NCBI GenBank assembly: GCA_964035575.1 | Contig: OZ037853.1 | Location: 1,210,501-1,274,500, forward strand | DNA from: Rhynchopus sp. YZ270_cl-10 | Taxonomy: Eukaryota; Euglenozoa; Diplonemea; Diplonemida; Diplonemidae | Direction of reading: 5' to 3' | Length of the DNA: 64,000 bases | In this document: in pieces, positions 1 through 10,643 of the stretch | Layout: the number at the start of each line of letters is the position of its first letter | Position numbering within the stretch: the stretch's first letter is position 1 | Made by a program: the position numbers and the translations under genes | Notes under the pieces: generated by a model | The model's database searches: none | What the model saw: the letters and a program-made list of their open reading frames with translations, nothing else | Told to the model about the DNA's origin: nothing

Positions 1-2
1 GG

Positions 3-2255
3 GTGTGGACGTATCTGTTGATGCGGGCGATGCGGTGCTGCTTCAAGGAGAACCTGGAGGTGAATGATGTGGACGACGCAGTCGGGCTGGATTTATGTCA
101 GATAGGCGAGGCAGGGTACGACGGCTCCTTCTATGATGATCAGGACAAAATGCTTCTTGCAGACAAAGTGTGCGATGCGATTGGAAAGGGCGACTTCAAA
201 TCGTTCATGTGGCTGAAACAGACCATCTACGACACGATGCCTGATATGTGGATTGGGGAACGCAACCGTGCCGGGCGCAACGCATTTCACGTCGTCGCCA
301 GCTGTGCCTCGGGGCTCTTCTGGCATGAGGACAGCATCGTGAGACGGCAGCTGGAGGCGCAGTTTGCCGGCTTCGACCCGACCTCTGATGCATGCACGAA
401 ATGGCTGCAAGAAAACTCAGAGGCAGCAAAGGTCGTTATGGTGCTTCTCGACAACAAAGTCTGTGTCAATGAGTCAGACAACTTCAAGCGCACCCCTCTG
501 CAGTACGCCATGGACGCACTCCAGGCGAAGAGCGTGCACCACAACCGCGACGACCGCATTCACGCCCGCCACCTGGCAGCCATGGCGAACTTCCTGCGCT
601 GCAAAGGCGCGCTCACTAACCCAGACGCTGCGCTGTCACGACTCAACACTGCAGCGATGGAAGGAGATCTGCATCAACTCAAAATCCTCCTCTCTTGGCC
701 AGGTGTCGTAGACTTGGTGGACTACGACCAGCGCTCTGCACTCCACGTCGCCTGCGAAGAGTGGATGGACGAAGCGGCTGAAACCGGCACCGTCAGCGAA
801 GCACGCAAAAAGGCGGTAAAATATTTGTTGTACAAAAAGGCGAACCGCAATATGTACGACCGTTGGGGTGATACAGCGCACAACACCGTTGCGAAGGCGA
901 TTGAGGTCTGCAAAGAGGAGCTTGAGAAGGCGGTCCTCCCGATGTCTCCGATCGAGTCGAGGACGAAGCGTGCGCACCTTGCGCTGTTGGAGGAGCTGGA
1001 GACAGTGCTTGAGGCGGAGGAGGAGGAGTTGGTGGAGCCAGACTTTCAGGACGGCAACAAATCGATGATGGACACAGAGTGTCCGAGATGCCATCAGTCG
1101 GTGTTGGCACGCTCCTCGAGGGGCAGCTTGGGGAGACAAAGGATGTCAGTATCGTACCGTCCTGAGGATGACGAAGAGGAAATGATGATCAACGAAGCCA
1201 CCCCGATGGTGGTCATCAACAGCACCAACCCCGCCGCTGGGCAGACGCAGGTCCCCCGCGCGGTGATCGACCAGGCACTCAGCTATGCCAGCAGCAGCAT
1301 GGGGTTGGAACCGCTCAAACGACTGCAGCTTCGTGCCCATCAGTATGCAAGCATCACCGACGAGCATGGTCTCACACTTCTTCATGTGGCCTGCCTGCAT
1401 GGTAGGCAGGATATTGTTCAGTGGTTGGTCAGCCAACAGCCGGAAGGGATTAACGCCACCTCGTTGCTGGAGGCTACGGACAATTATGGGTACACCCCGA
1501 TGTACACTGCTGTGACTGCGTGCCACAGACAGGATGGGATTGTGCGTGCACTGCGTGACTCATACCGGAGCTCGCACAATGAGGAGGAGTGGCCGTTGGA
1601 CCCGAAGCTTGGCTTCTGTTTGTGCGCTGCTGCCAGAGAGAACGACCAGGTCTTTCTGAATGCCCTGAGGATCTCTGGGTGCACCCTCGCAGATGCAGAC
1701 TACGATGGCCGCACTGCCCTCCATCTGGCGGTGTGCGAACAACACCCAGGGTTGGTCGAATGGCTTCTCTCGCACGACCATAAACACTCGCAGCTCTTTG
1801 CGCGCGACAGAAAAGGCAACACACCATACGACGATGCCTTGGCCATGAAGAAGTACTGCTTCCGCCGGCTCAAGACACGCCACCCTAATGCTAAAGAAGC
1901 GTTCAAGACGGCCAAGGCTATCTACGGGAGACTCAGAGCGGGAAGGCAGATGACGCTGAGCAGCACACCGTCGCTGGCACAACGGGGTGTCACGCTGGAG
2001 GACCCACACAACGACGAGGCGGTCAGTGTGCTGTCCCTCCACGAGAGGTTGGAGGACCACCCATTCCGTCCCTCCACAAGCAAGGTGAACGCGTCGCCGA
2101 CACACGAGGGGCCATACTCCGCCCGTGCATCCTTCTGTGATACAGCGGCCGGTCACGCTGCCATAGCAGCAATGAACCAAGAAGAACTCGAGGCGCTGGT
2201 GCAGCAGCTGGTCAAGGTGGAGTTCCTTAGGCACACTGCAGGGCAGAAGGAGTAG
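3..2255 (+). CDS. Ankyrin-repeat protein, 5' end outside window
   Basis: The frame is open from base 3, so the true start and any upstream domains are missing; 750 codons remain, ending in TAG at 2253-2255. Ankyrin-type helices are visible near residues 91-115, 215-300, 455-490 and 540-620. Two of these modules, around D240 (DYDQRSALHVACEE) and D566 (DYDGRTALHLAV), have the DYD-RTALH start and a following D-R-W/K-G-x-T-P helix. That arrangement is typical of the C-terminal ankyrin tail of glutaminases and of ankyrin-bearing asparaginases. A CPRCHQS motif lies near residue 362 between the two halves. The last ~110 residues are Ser/Pro-rich and probably disordered. Ankyrin repeats bind proteins; no enzyme domain is inside the window. 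It could be the tail of a glutaminase-like enzyme or a stand-alone scaffold. Frame and family are certain, function is not. Confidence 0.8.
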   Translation: MWTYLLMRAMRCCFKENLEVNDVDDAVGLDLCQIGEAGYDGSFYDDQDKMLLADKVCDAIGKGDFKSFMWLKQTIYDTMPDMWIGERNRAGRNAFHVVASCASGLFWHEDSIVRRQLEAQFAGFDPTSDACTKWLQENSEAAKVVMVLLDNKVCVNESDNFKRTPLQYAMDALQAKSVHHNRDDRIHARHLAAMANFLRCKGALTNPDAALSRLNTAAMEGDLHQLKILLSWPGVVDLVDYDQRSALHVACEEWMDEAAETGTVSEARKKAVKYLLYKKANRNMYDRWGDTAHNTVAKAIEVCKEELEKAVLPMSPIESRTKRAHLALLEELETVLEAEEEELVEPDFQDGNKSMMDTECPRCHQSVLARSSRGSLGRQRMSVSYRPEDDEEEMMINEATPMVVINSTNPAAGQTQVPRAVIDQALSYASSSMGLEPLKRLQLRAHQYASITDEHGLTLLHVACLHGRQDIVQWLVSQQPEGINATSLLEATDNYGYTPMYTAVTACHRQDGIVRALRDSYRSSHNEEEWPLDPKLGFCLCAAARENDQVFLNALRISGCTLADADYDGRTALHLAVCEQHPGLVEWLLSHDHKHSQLFARDRKGNTPYDDALAMKKYCFRRLKTRHPNAKEAFKTAKAIYGRLRAGRQMTLSSTPSLAQRGVTLEDPHNDEAVSVLSLHERLEDHPFRPSTSKVNASPTHEGPYSARASFCDTAAGHAAIAAMNQEELEALVQQLVKVEFLRHTAGQKE

Positions 2256-3071
2256 AGGCGGTGATGATGGTGACGAGGCCCTTCACCTCCCCCACCTGCC
2301 AATGTGAGAGGCTTCAGATCATCCCGTGAGCCTCATTCTTATCATACAGGGCAGAAAGAGCAGGGGGGCTGTTGGTACTATGGTGTAGTGGAGGTGACGA
2401 GAATATGTGTTGATGATAAAACAAAGAAAAGCTTGCGTTTTATCGAACGGATTTTATTCTCCGCCCTGCGCCTATAACGTAAACCACTTTGAATAAAAAA
2501 AATCTTTTTCTTTCCTTTTTTTTTGTTTCACACGCGCTGGTTTTTGTGTTTATCTTTTTATCAAAAAGCTTTGCTCGACAGCGAAACGTTTCCCCATGTA
2601 TTGCACGGGAAACAATATGACAAACAGGTGCAAGGTGGTTCCGTGCTTATCATAGAACCTGGCACCTTGTGTGTCTTCCAAAAACAAAAAGCGTTGTGTG
2701 TGAAGTTTTGAAGGAAAAACAAAATTTATCCTTTTGGTGTGGCTCATCCCAAAAAAAATAAAGTGTAATTTTTTTGTACTTCTTTTTTGTGATTATTTTG
2801 TGGTGTACTTTGGGGAGTTTGAGCCACACCACCTTTTTTTTTTTTTGGACTTTCTCTTTTTTTGTTTTTTGGGGTTTTGGGGTTTTGGGGTGGGATAGGA
2901 TCGACGAATTTATTGTTTACTAAGCGAACAAGCAACCTTTATTTCCCCCCCTCTTCGTTTATAGTCTTTTGAGCAACAAGCAACAAACAACAGAGAAAGG
3001 AGCCTCTCGAGTATTTTCTAAATAGGGGACGCGGACAACTGTGTGTTGGAGTGGGTTCCTTTGTTTTTATA
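2256..3071. other. AT-rich spacer after the ankyrin gene
   Basis: No gene is seen. Poly-T and poly-A runs are frequent. The end (about 2915-3020) carries one member of an interspersed repeat built around the words GAGCAACAAGCAA and TCTTTTGAGC. Other members are at about 40105-40200, 40346-40430 and, inverted, 52865-52950. A possible AATAAA polyadenylation signal occurs at about 2491, some 235 bases after the stop codon. Confidence 0.5.
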
Positions 3072-3466
3072 CCGTAATCGTAAGAATTCTGGGGCGTAAA
3101 TTTTTTGGGACGTAAATATTCTGGGATGTAACAAAACTGGGACATTTTGGAATTTTTTAAACTTGGGACATTTTTACGTCCCAGAATATTTACGTCCCAG
3201 AATTGTCTGGTGTGACCTTCCCCCCTCCCTCACCCATGCACTTCGGTGCAAACCCAAACATGTCCAACAAACAAAAAAAAATATACATACTTGGGCCGGC
3301 TATGATCCCTCCGCCAACCAGCCGCACCCCACCACCCACACCCCAAAAAATTGACAAGTACCCGGAAAACCGCCCGAACAATTCTGGGACGTAACAAAAC
3401 TGGGACAATTGGGGGAAAATCTGAAACTTGGGACATTTTTACGCCCCAGAATTCTTACGATTACGG
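3072..3466. mobile_element. MITE with 28-bp terminal inverted repeats and TA target duplication
   Basis: The left end CCGTAATCGTAAGAATTCTG at 3072 and the right end CAGAATTCTTACGATTACGG ending at 3466 are exact inverted repeats, followed inward by GGGCGTAAA and its complement. TA dinucleotides flank both ends (3070-3071 and 3467-3468), as expected for Tc1/mariner-type transposition. Inside, the word CTGGGACGTAA and variants recur on both strands, giving sub-terminal repeats. No coding capacity is present, so this is a non-autonomous element of about 395 bp. Confidence 0.8.
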
Positions 3467-3527
3467 TATGTGGAAGCGTGCAATGCAACAAACGGTCGAG
3501 ATCTGATCAAGCGAAACGGATATATTT

Positions 3528-3642
3528 GTGTGATCTGGGGTGAGGAAGCGTTCCAACTTTTCAACCTCTTCCCCAATTTACCTTTCACGCCTTTTTTACC
3601 CTCCCCCGTTTTAGAATCAACAGAGAGTGTACGTTAAGATTT
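3528..3642. repeat. Interspersed repeat family A, copy 1
   Basis: This ~115-bp sequence, from TGTGATCTGGGG to TACGTTAAGATTT, recurs nearly identically at 9245-9360 and 53655-53768. The three copies differ by a few bases only. No terminal inverted repeat or clear target duplication is visible, so the class of element is unknown. Confidence 0.8.
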
Positions 3643-6012
3643 TGTCTGCATTTTTCGACCAGATGCTTAGTAGGGAACCTTCGTCTTTTTTTTTTTTTTT
3701 TTTTTTTTTGTACTCAGGTAGCTACGTAGCCTTCAGGGAGGCAATCGTGTGCTAATACAGAAAGTATCAGTCAAGGCTGTCCTTACAGACGCATGCCAAA
3801 GCGGCCGCCACATGGGTGTGGACTTAAGATTGAAGTTTCATCATTGTACTAGCCCAGGGAGGGTTCCCGGCTACCGGCGAGGTCTCTTCCAATCCGTTCC
3901 CTAGTTTCCTAGGGGGGCCTCCTTGGCTTCACTGGCTAGGGCTCTGCAGGTCCCTCCACACATGTTGTGTGCCTGCCTTCAGCACCCAGGGTAGCATACC
4001 CAGCACCTTTTACCCTCAGGTCAGACCTTCATAGAGTTTCAGGAGGAGTGCCACAAAAGGGCCCCCGGATGCAATTTAACGTCCAGCCCAGGACGTGGGG
4101 GCTCAGCAGGGATCTTTTTAAAAAAAAAACTCCTTTTTTTCATTTTGCGTGCCTGCGTTTAGAAGTGTCTGCAATGGAAACTTTGTGATGTTTGTGCGAC
4201 GGGCAAGTTCATCTTTTAATTTTTGCTTTCAAGGTGACTAAGCACGAGAGGCTTAGGTTCATCTTAAAAGCTTTTATTCATCAGTGCCTACACCTCAGAG
4301 GTGTTTGCACTGTCAACTCCACTTTATTTGTTTTGTTTTGTTTTCTCCCCCCTCCCTCCCCCCCTTTTCCCGTTCAGTTTCGTTGCAAAGTAGATTGGGG
4401 CGATCAGGGGGTACTTTTTTCGACTACGCTGCAAAAAAAAAACCGCCAAAATAATAAAATAGTGCAGTTCATCTTCGGGTGTCTACACTAAACCCAAGTT
4501 TTCAATAAAGAAAAAATTACTAATCTTGGTGTGGGTCAGCAACCCAGTTCCCCTAAGGGCTCTCCCGTGGTTCCCGTGGTTACCATGGTGTTACCGGAAG
4601 TTCTTCGCATTTTTTAGACGTAAAAACCTAAAAATGACACCCCCCCGGTTCCCAGGGTTTTCCCGTGGTTCACCCAGGGGTTTGCCGTGTAATAGGCCCT
4701 CGCATTAGTGACCGGGCTCGTATGTTCCAAAATTTAAGTGGTCAAAAAATTGTCCAATTTTCAGCATCGACCCCACCACTGCACGGATGGATCCCAGAAA
4801 TGCAAATAAGGACCCCTTTTTAATTTGTTTCCTTTGAAATGTGTTGTTTCAGGTTTTCAAAAAATAGTGGTGTTCATCCTCGGGTGTCTACACTAGTACA
4901 AAGTTTTCAAAGGGAAAAAAGAAGGATTATATTTTGTGTAACCAAATATCAGCCTTTTTGTTTTCGGCTAGCCAACTCTGCAACCGTTTAAGGAAATCAT
5001 ACGTTATGATTTCAATGTGATGCAAATCGTTAACATGACACGTTAAAGAATTTCAAATATCTGGGGATTTCATTATCTCTGAAGCTTTCTGGATTTCTCA
5101 AATTATCGTAGCGGTTCAGATCTCGAATTGCATCTAAAACTAATTTCAGAGTCGAGATCAAAACTCGCACGATCTTTCCCATCGCTGTTGAGCGATTCGG
5201 TAAGCAATCAAGCAAACAAAAGGTTAAAGAGTTTGACGTTACTGGTGCTTTAGGAAGTCGGTCAACGACCTGTCAGCGACCTGTCACGAGCTGTCGGTGA
5301 CCTGTCGGCGACCTGTCAATATCAGGGGGGGTGTGTATAAGTCCTTGTGTCAGCGACCTGTCAATATCGACCCCTTCCGGAGCACCAGTTACGAAAACAA
5401 AATTAGTATTCACTTTGACACATCCTTGAAGGCAGATTCTACATTAAATATGACGAGAGGCTTAGGTTCATCTTGTGACATTTAAAAAAAAAACATTATT
5501 TCAAGTGAATAAGGTTAGACCAGTGTTTCGTCGCACTCAGATCTCTTGTCACACTCTTAGGGTTCTTTACAAAGGCGGGGTTTTTTTTAGGTACACTGCC
5601 ACAGAGAGGGCTGTTGTATTTCATGTCAACTTTTTTTTAGGGGCAGAATCAGGGGAAAAGGAAGGGGTCGTGATAGAGGACATAGTTGCAGCAAAAGGCA
5701 CGGGCACGTGTAAATTAAAAAGGGCACCCTTTCTCCAACGTGTCAAGCTTGCCTGAATGCAACCAGTGTTGTGCGTCTCGACACCGTCGTTCTTTTCCTC
5801 GGTACGGAACACTTCGCGTCCCACCTTAGTATGAGAACAAAGGGCTCCCGAGGACGTGATTTCCCCGAGCGGAATAATGAAATAAAGTGGATTATTTGCC
5901 TTTTCTTGAAGTATTTCTCGAGACACAACAAAAAAGACAGACTGTTTTGAGATTTGGACTTAAGATTGAAGTTTCATCAGTGATGCTGGCTTTTTTCGGC
6001 AAAATAGAACAA
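3643..6012. other. Repeat-rich intergenic stretch
   Basis: No gene is supported here. It holds members of several short interspersed families. The word GAGAGGCTTAGGTTCATCTT occurs at about 4248 and 5456. TTCATCTTCGGGTGTCTACACT followed by a TTTTCAA word occurs at about 4468 and, as a variant, 4871. A 26-bp word beginning GGACTTAAGATTGAAG is at about 3821 and 5956. A minisatellite is at 5258-5362. The block around 4535-4700 (CAGCAACCCAGTTCCC, CCGTGGTTCCCGTGG) resembles 62268-62310. Confidence 0.5.
5258..5362. repeat. Minisatellite of CGACCTGTCAG units
   Basis: Five to six imperfect copies of an 11-14-bp unit (GCGACCTGTCA and variants) follow each other, with one further copy after a short gap. 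It lies in a non-coding spacer and no function is indicated. Confidence 0.7.
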
Positions 6013-6117
6013 CCACCTGATTTTTACCCCGCGTATCGCGTATAGGCGCGTAAAGGCAGGGACAAATGGGTGGGATTTGGCCTATACGGTACTATACGCG
6101 GGGTAAAAATCAGGTGG
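6013..6117. mobile_element. Short MITE, 105 bp
   Basis: The left end CCACCTGATTTTTACCCCGC and its complement at the right end (ending 6117) form inverted repeats of about 24 bp. The direct repeat AACAA flanks both sides, consistent with a 5-bp target duplication. The middle has more GCG-rich short palindromes. There is no coding capacity. Confidence 0.65.
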
Positions 6118-6474
6118 AACAAAACAAAAAAAAACAAAACAAAAAGCCCAAGCAATGCAGAGTGAACCAACCATTTTTTCGTTTTTTGCCACCTTTTTTA
6201 TTAACCTCCCCTCTCCTCTCCTCCCCTCCCCTCCACAACTTCCTTTTCATAATTAAACTCCCCCCTTCATCATACCATGGCTCTTTCGGAGGAGAGGGTT
6301 TTAAACTACCCCTTTTTTTATTTCGCAAAAATTTCAAAAAAAAAAAAAAGATTATTTTCTTGGGAGTACTTACTACCCCCCTCTCATCCACTCGTGTTGA
6401 AAATAAATCTATTTCTTTTTTGTGCTCTTTGGGGGTTCGATAACCCCCAGCGGAGAACCAGTGCCCTGCGTCCG

Positions 6475-6720
6475 CCGGCGGTGAGGCGTTTGCATTTTCA
6501 ACTTCTCTTTCTCTGTGCTTTCATCCGGATGGCTGGCATCGTACGTGGGTCAATTGGAGGTGCCTGCAACAACCACTGTCTCTTTCGACGAACTCCGGCT
6601 GGGGGAAATGACATCATCCCTGAACAACAAACTTTGTGGAAACCAGCGCAGGGCTGTTGCTCCGCGATCACGAATATGATGACGAAGCACACACGAGAGG
6701 CTTCGGGTCATCTTATACAC
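6475..6720 (+). repeat. Interspersed repeat families D/E/B in one block
   Basis: Three words found separately elsewhere lie together here. GGTGAGGCGTTTGCA recurs at about 53200 and 62993. GGCTGGCATCG with GGAGGTGCCTGCA recurs near 24645 and, weaker, near 50262. CGAACTC(C/T)GGCTGGGG with ATGACATCAT recurs near 21738. The block ends with ACGAGAGGCTTCGGGTCATCTT, the family B word. This may be one ~245-bp SINE-like element of which the other places carry pieces. No convincing pol III A and B boxes were seen, so the class is open. Confidence 0.5.
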
Positions 6721-6852
6721 TTTTCTTTCTTTTACCGCTCACCATGTACCATCAATTTATTGATTGCATATGATGAAAATACTTTTACCGACTCTAAAAC
6801 TCCCTCCTCCCCCCTCTATATCAATACCCAAAAGCCATCGAAAAACCTCATA

Positions 6853-8937
6853 ATGTCCGACGAAAACCACCCCACCGTTGAGAAGGGAGGAGAGAAGGGC
6901 GAGCGCAAGGGGAAGAAGGGTGGCAAAGGCGGCAAGAAGGGGAAGGGCTCGAAGGGCGGCAAGAAGGGCGGCGACAAGGGACGCGACGACAGGCCCAGGT
7001 TCTACACGGACAAGGAGCTGGAGAAGGAGGGCCGGAGCATCGAGGAGCTGCAGGCCGACCTGGACAACGTCGTGGCCGAGCACGACAAGCTGGAGGCAGA
7101 AACCGAAGAGCTCCGCCACACCCTTGAGGAGCGCGACCCTGCCGAGCTTGCGGCAGTCATCGAGAAGCACAGCGCAATCGTCGCTCAGGAGCAGGAGGTC
7201 AAGAAGGGGCTCACTGCTGAGTACAACGAGATTGCGGACGCAGCTGCACAGCTCAACAAGGAGGCAGAGGCCGTGCGCGACGACCGCAAGGCAGCGATCG
7301 ACGAGAAGAACCGTGTCAAGAAGGAGCGTGGGCTCAACTACACCGAGGACGACCTTAAGGAGGCCATCCGCAAGCTCGAGCGTGACCACGAGACCTGTGG
7401 CAACCTGTCGCGCAACGCTGAAAGGAAGATACTGAGCCAGCTCCGCGAGCTTGAGCGCATAAAGGGGTTGATGGGCGACTTCCGCAAGTACGACGACGCC
7501 ATCAAGGTGCTCGAAGGCAGCGTGCACGTATGTTAAAAGTAGTGAAGAGAGAGAGAGAGGAAGGTGAACGGCTTTGGAGAATTGAGAAATTTTTTCTGGT
7601 TTTTTGGCCCGTGAAATTTGTTCCATCAATGCTGGGTTAGCCTGAAGCCAGGGGGGGTGGCTGCATTCCTCGAAACGGGGTGCTCCATCCTATTTTTAAA
7701 AAACGTTTATTTGGCTTCCGGAGAAATGAGAAAAAAAGCGAGACTACACAAATTTCATCAAAATAATCAACACCAATCTACACCACATATTGTCACAACA
7801 CATTCTCTCTCAGGCTGCCAAGGAAAAGGCCAAGAAGCTGAACGCCGTCAAGGACGCCAAGCGCGAGGAGATCAAGAAGGTCAACGAGACCATCAAGGAC
7901 CACGAGTCTAAGGTAATGCACCATCACACGCACTCCCCCCAATAAACCCACCCCCTCCCCCACACACACAGATCGAAAACTGCAAGGAAGGCAACAAGGC
8001 GGAAGTGCACTCTGGCGAGCAGGGTCTTGCACGCCTGCAGAAGCAGCGCAACGCCATCAAGAAGAAGATCGACTACGCTGAGAACAAGGCACGCTACGAG
8101 GCCGACATGGTGCAGTACGAGAAGGACCGCAAGGCCAACGAGGAGAAGCGGCGCGAGGAGGACAAGAAGTGGCGCGAGGAACGCGACGCGAAGCGCAAGG
8201 AGGACGAAGAGCACCGCATGCGCACCGACGAGGACTACCGCAACCGCAAAGAACGCCAGGCCCGCATGGACGAGGAGAAGAAGGTCCTCAAGGACGAAAT
8301 CGACGAGCTCAAGAAGAAGGACCCCTGGTGCGAGGAGCGCCAGCTCTGCGCGAACCTCATCTCCTACCTCGAGCGCGCCACCGGAAAGGCAACGACCGCA
8401 GACAAAACCGCCAAGGTCGTTTCCGACAAGGAGAAGATGGAGGAGGCCCTCAAGAAGATGCAGGAACGTATGGGAAGCAACGTGAAGATCATGGGCAAGG
8501 ACGCATCTGAGGAGAACGACGCCTCCCTGAACTTCAAGCTCAAGAAGCAGGACGCAGCCGCAGCACGCTCGACCCGCCCTGCAGGCAAGAAGCCCGTCGT
8601 CATCGAGAAGGAGAAGAAGGTGCACGAGGCGATTTCGCACACAATCGATAAATTCGAAGCCTTTGACCGCCTCAAGGTCGACACCCCCATGTCGATCACC
8701 GAAGCCGAAGTGACCCTCAAGCTCCTCATCGAACGCAAGGAGTGGATCCTGACCGCCTCCATCGACGACAAAATGACCGACAAGAGAACCAAAATCCCCA
8801 AGAAGTCTGAGGAGAAGGAGAAGGAGAAGGAGAAGTCCCGCGACTCTAAGGACACACACAGAGAGGGGAAAGGCGAGCGCAAGGGAAAGGGAGGTGGTAA
8901 GAAGGGAGGCAACAAGGGAGGAAAGAGCAGAAACTAG
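6853..8937 (+). CDS. Bfr1-like nuclear segregation / mRNP coiled-coil protein
   Basis: Three exons, 6853-7527, 7814-7912 and 7972-8937, join in phase 0 with GTATGT-CAG and GTAATG-CAG introns and give 579 residues. The start ATG is the first before the Lys/Gly-rich tract; the open frame further upstream runs into repeat DNA. Residues ~1-45 are GKKGGKG-type repeats, ~55-440 are a long coiled coil (including RNAERKILSQLRELERIKGL), and ~460-535 contain FDRLKVDTPMSITEAEVTLK, which matches the C-terminal block of yeast Bfr1. The last ~30 residues are again Lys/Gly-rich. Yeast Bfr1 (470 residues) associates with polysomes and mRNPs at the ER and affects secretion and ploidy. The basic tails here fit RNA binding, but that is inference. 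A possible AATAAA lies about 230 bases after the stop. Confidence 0.75.
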
Positions 8938-10643
8938 AGAAAAAGGATAGGGGAACAGAAAAAAAAAGGGAGATCTCAAAAAGGGGAAAAAAGTAGTTTT
9001 TAAAAAAGGTCTTGAAAAAAGTTAATGGGCTATGGGCCCATATATCGTGTTTTCAAGTAAAGGAAAAGGAAATGAAGAGAAAAAGAGAAGATTTTTCCAA
9101 CAAAATAATGAAAAAAAAAAAAAGACAGTTCGTGAAAGGCTGCTACTACAACAAAACAAAAACAGAAGAATAAAAGATTATCAATAAAAATGAGTTAAAA
9201 AGAAGAGAAATTCATGTCAACGTTATATTTTTTTATCGTAAAGGTGTGATCTGGGGTGAGGAGGCGGTTCCAACTTTTCAACCTCTTCCCCAATTTACCT
9301 TTCACGCCTTTTTTTACCCTCCCCCGTTTTAGAATCAACAGAGAGTGTACGTTAAGATTTTTATAGTAAAGGTTTTTTGAGCTTTACGAAATGGAGGAGC
9401 AGGAGAAATGCGAGAAACTGAAAAATTGAGGGAAAAAAAACAAAACAAAAAAATGCAAAAAAAAAAAAAAAAAAAAAATGAAAAGGGAAAGATACCTTCC
9501 TCTTGCGGGGTGGAGGGCATATCAGATGTAAACCACCGAAATGGATGTACTAAGACTGCATGGAGTGGGGTCCACCCCAGTGCGCAGGTCGAATTGAAGG
9601 TACACTGTTCATGGGGGTTTTTGTGTTTCACGTCAACTTTTTTTGGATGACTTTTCGTTGAAACCACAAAACACTGTAAGAACTTTGAGTTCCCAATTTT
9701 TTTGGTTCAAATCACTGTCACATTCTTTAGGGAATTATGTGTTCTGTCTGAACAGCTGTATCTCACGTTTTGAATGGTGACAGTGAGCAAACCCGTCTCT
9801 TTTGGGTGAGTGAAATGTTGGGAGCTTTTTTGGGACAGAAAGAAAAGAACAAAAGAGGAAGAGAGAGACAAAAGGGGAGGCGGGTGCGAAAAATGCATGG
9901 TCCGTCTTGAGATGGTTCTCTTGACTCTTTTTATATTTTCAGATTGTTCAAAAAAGAAAAGAAAATGAAAATGGGAAGAAAAAAAATAAAACAAGCAGCC
10001 AATCGACCCACAACGACAGCTAACAACTAACCCAAAGGGGGGAGGGGAACAAGCAGGACGATTTGAGGAGACGAAGAATATGATTAAAAAAACAACAACA
10101 AAAAGGAAAAAGGAAAGAGAAAATACGTAATTCAAAAAAATAAAAAAATAAACTACGCACTCCACCCCCTTCACAGTCATCTTCACTGTATCACACGTTG
10201 TGTTTAAGAGTCCCCCTGCGACCCCTTCTGTGCCTCTGCTCTTATAGGATTGCGCATACTCACACTGTAGTGTTCCAGGACAGGTGTCTTTCTTGAATCT
10301 TGACGTGATTGGATCGCCTTTTCCCAATCAGACACTCAGAGTGGAAATGTCTGTGCCTCCTTGTAGAGTGCCTGACAGCAACGCCCTCAGAGGGATAGTC
10401 CTCGTTAGAAAACGCACGAAGTGTCAATGCCCTGCGTGCCAGGCGGCGGAGGTATTAATATGGTCCACTTCTTGCAGCTTCGGTAAAGTTGCTTTTTTTG
10501 GCTGCACAATACATGTGGATTACCTCAGAGGTGGTTTCCTATAGAATTTTGTCTTTTTTCTTCTACTTCTTCGGACTACACAGAAACAGGGACAACACAC
10601 CAACGTCTGTGAAGAAATACAAACCACATTTTCTTTCGGAAAG
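8938..10643. other. Intergenic spacer upstream of the first NLR gene
   Basis: No gene is supported. Long A/T runs dominate 8940-9240 and 9430-10150. Interspersed repeat family A copy 2 lies at 9245-9360. A word family with GGTCCACCCC and GGTACACTGTTCA at about 9570-9620 also occurs near 53105-53165 and 50043-50100. The last ~150 bases (from about 10496) match the upstream flank of the third NLR gene, including GCTGCACAATACATGTGG and the leader word GACAACACACCAAC. Confidence 0.5.
9245..9360. repeat. Interspersed repeat family A, copy 2
   Basis: Near-identical to 3528-3642 and 53655-53768, with one extra G near the start and one extra T in the poly-T tract. Confidence 0.8.

Noticed and set aside
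6277-6852. Longer N-terminus for the Bfr1-like protein
   Set aside because: The upstream frame runs through interspersed repeat DNA; the ATG at 6853 begins the conserved composition.
7924-8979. 351-codon minus-strand frame opposite the Bfr1-like gene
   Set aside because: Leu-rich composition without motifs; the + strand has homology and proper splice sites.
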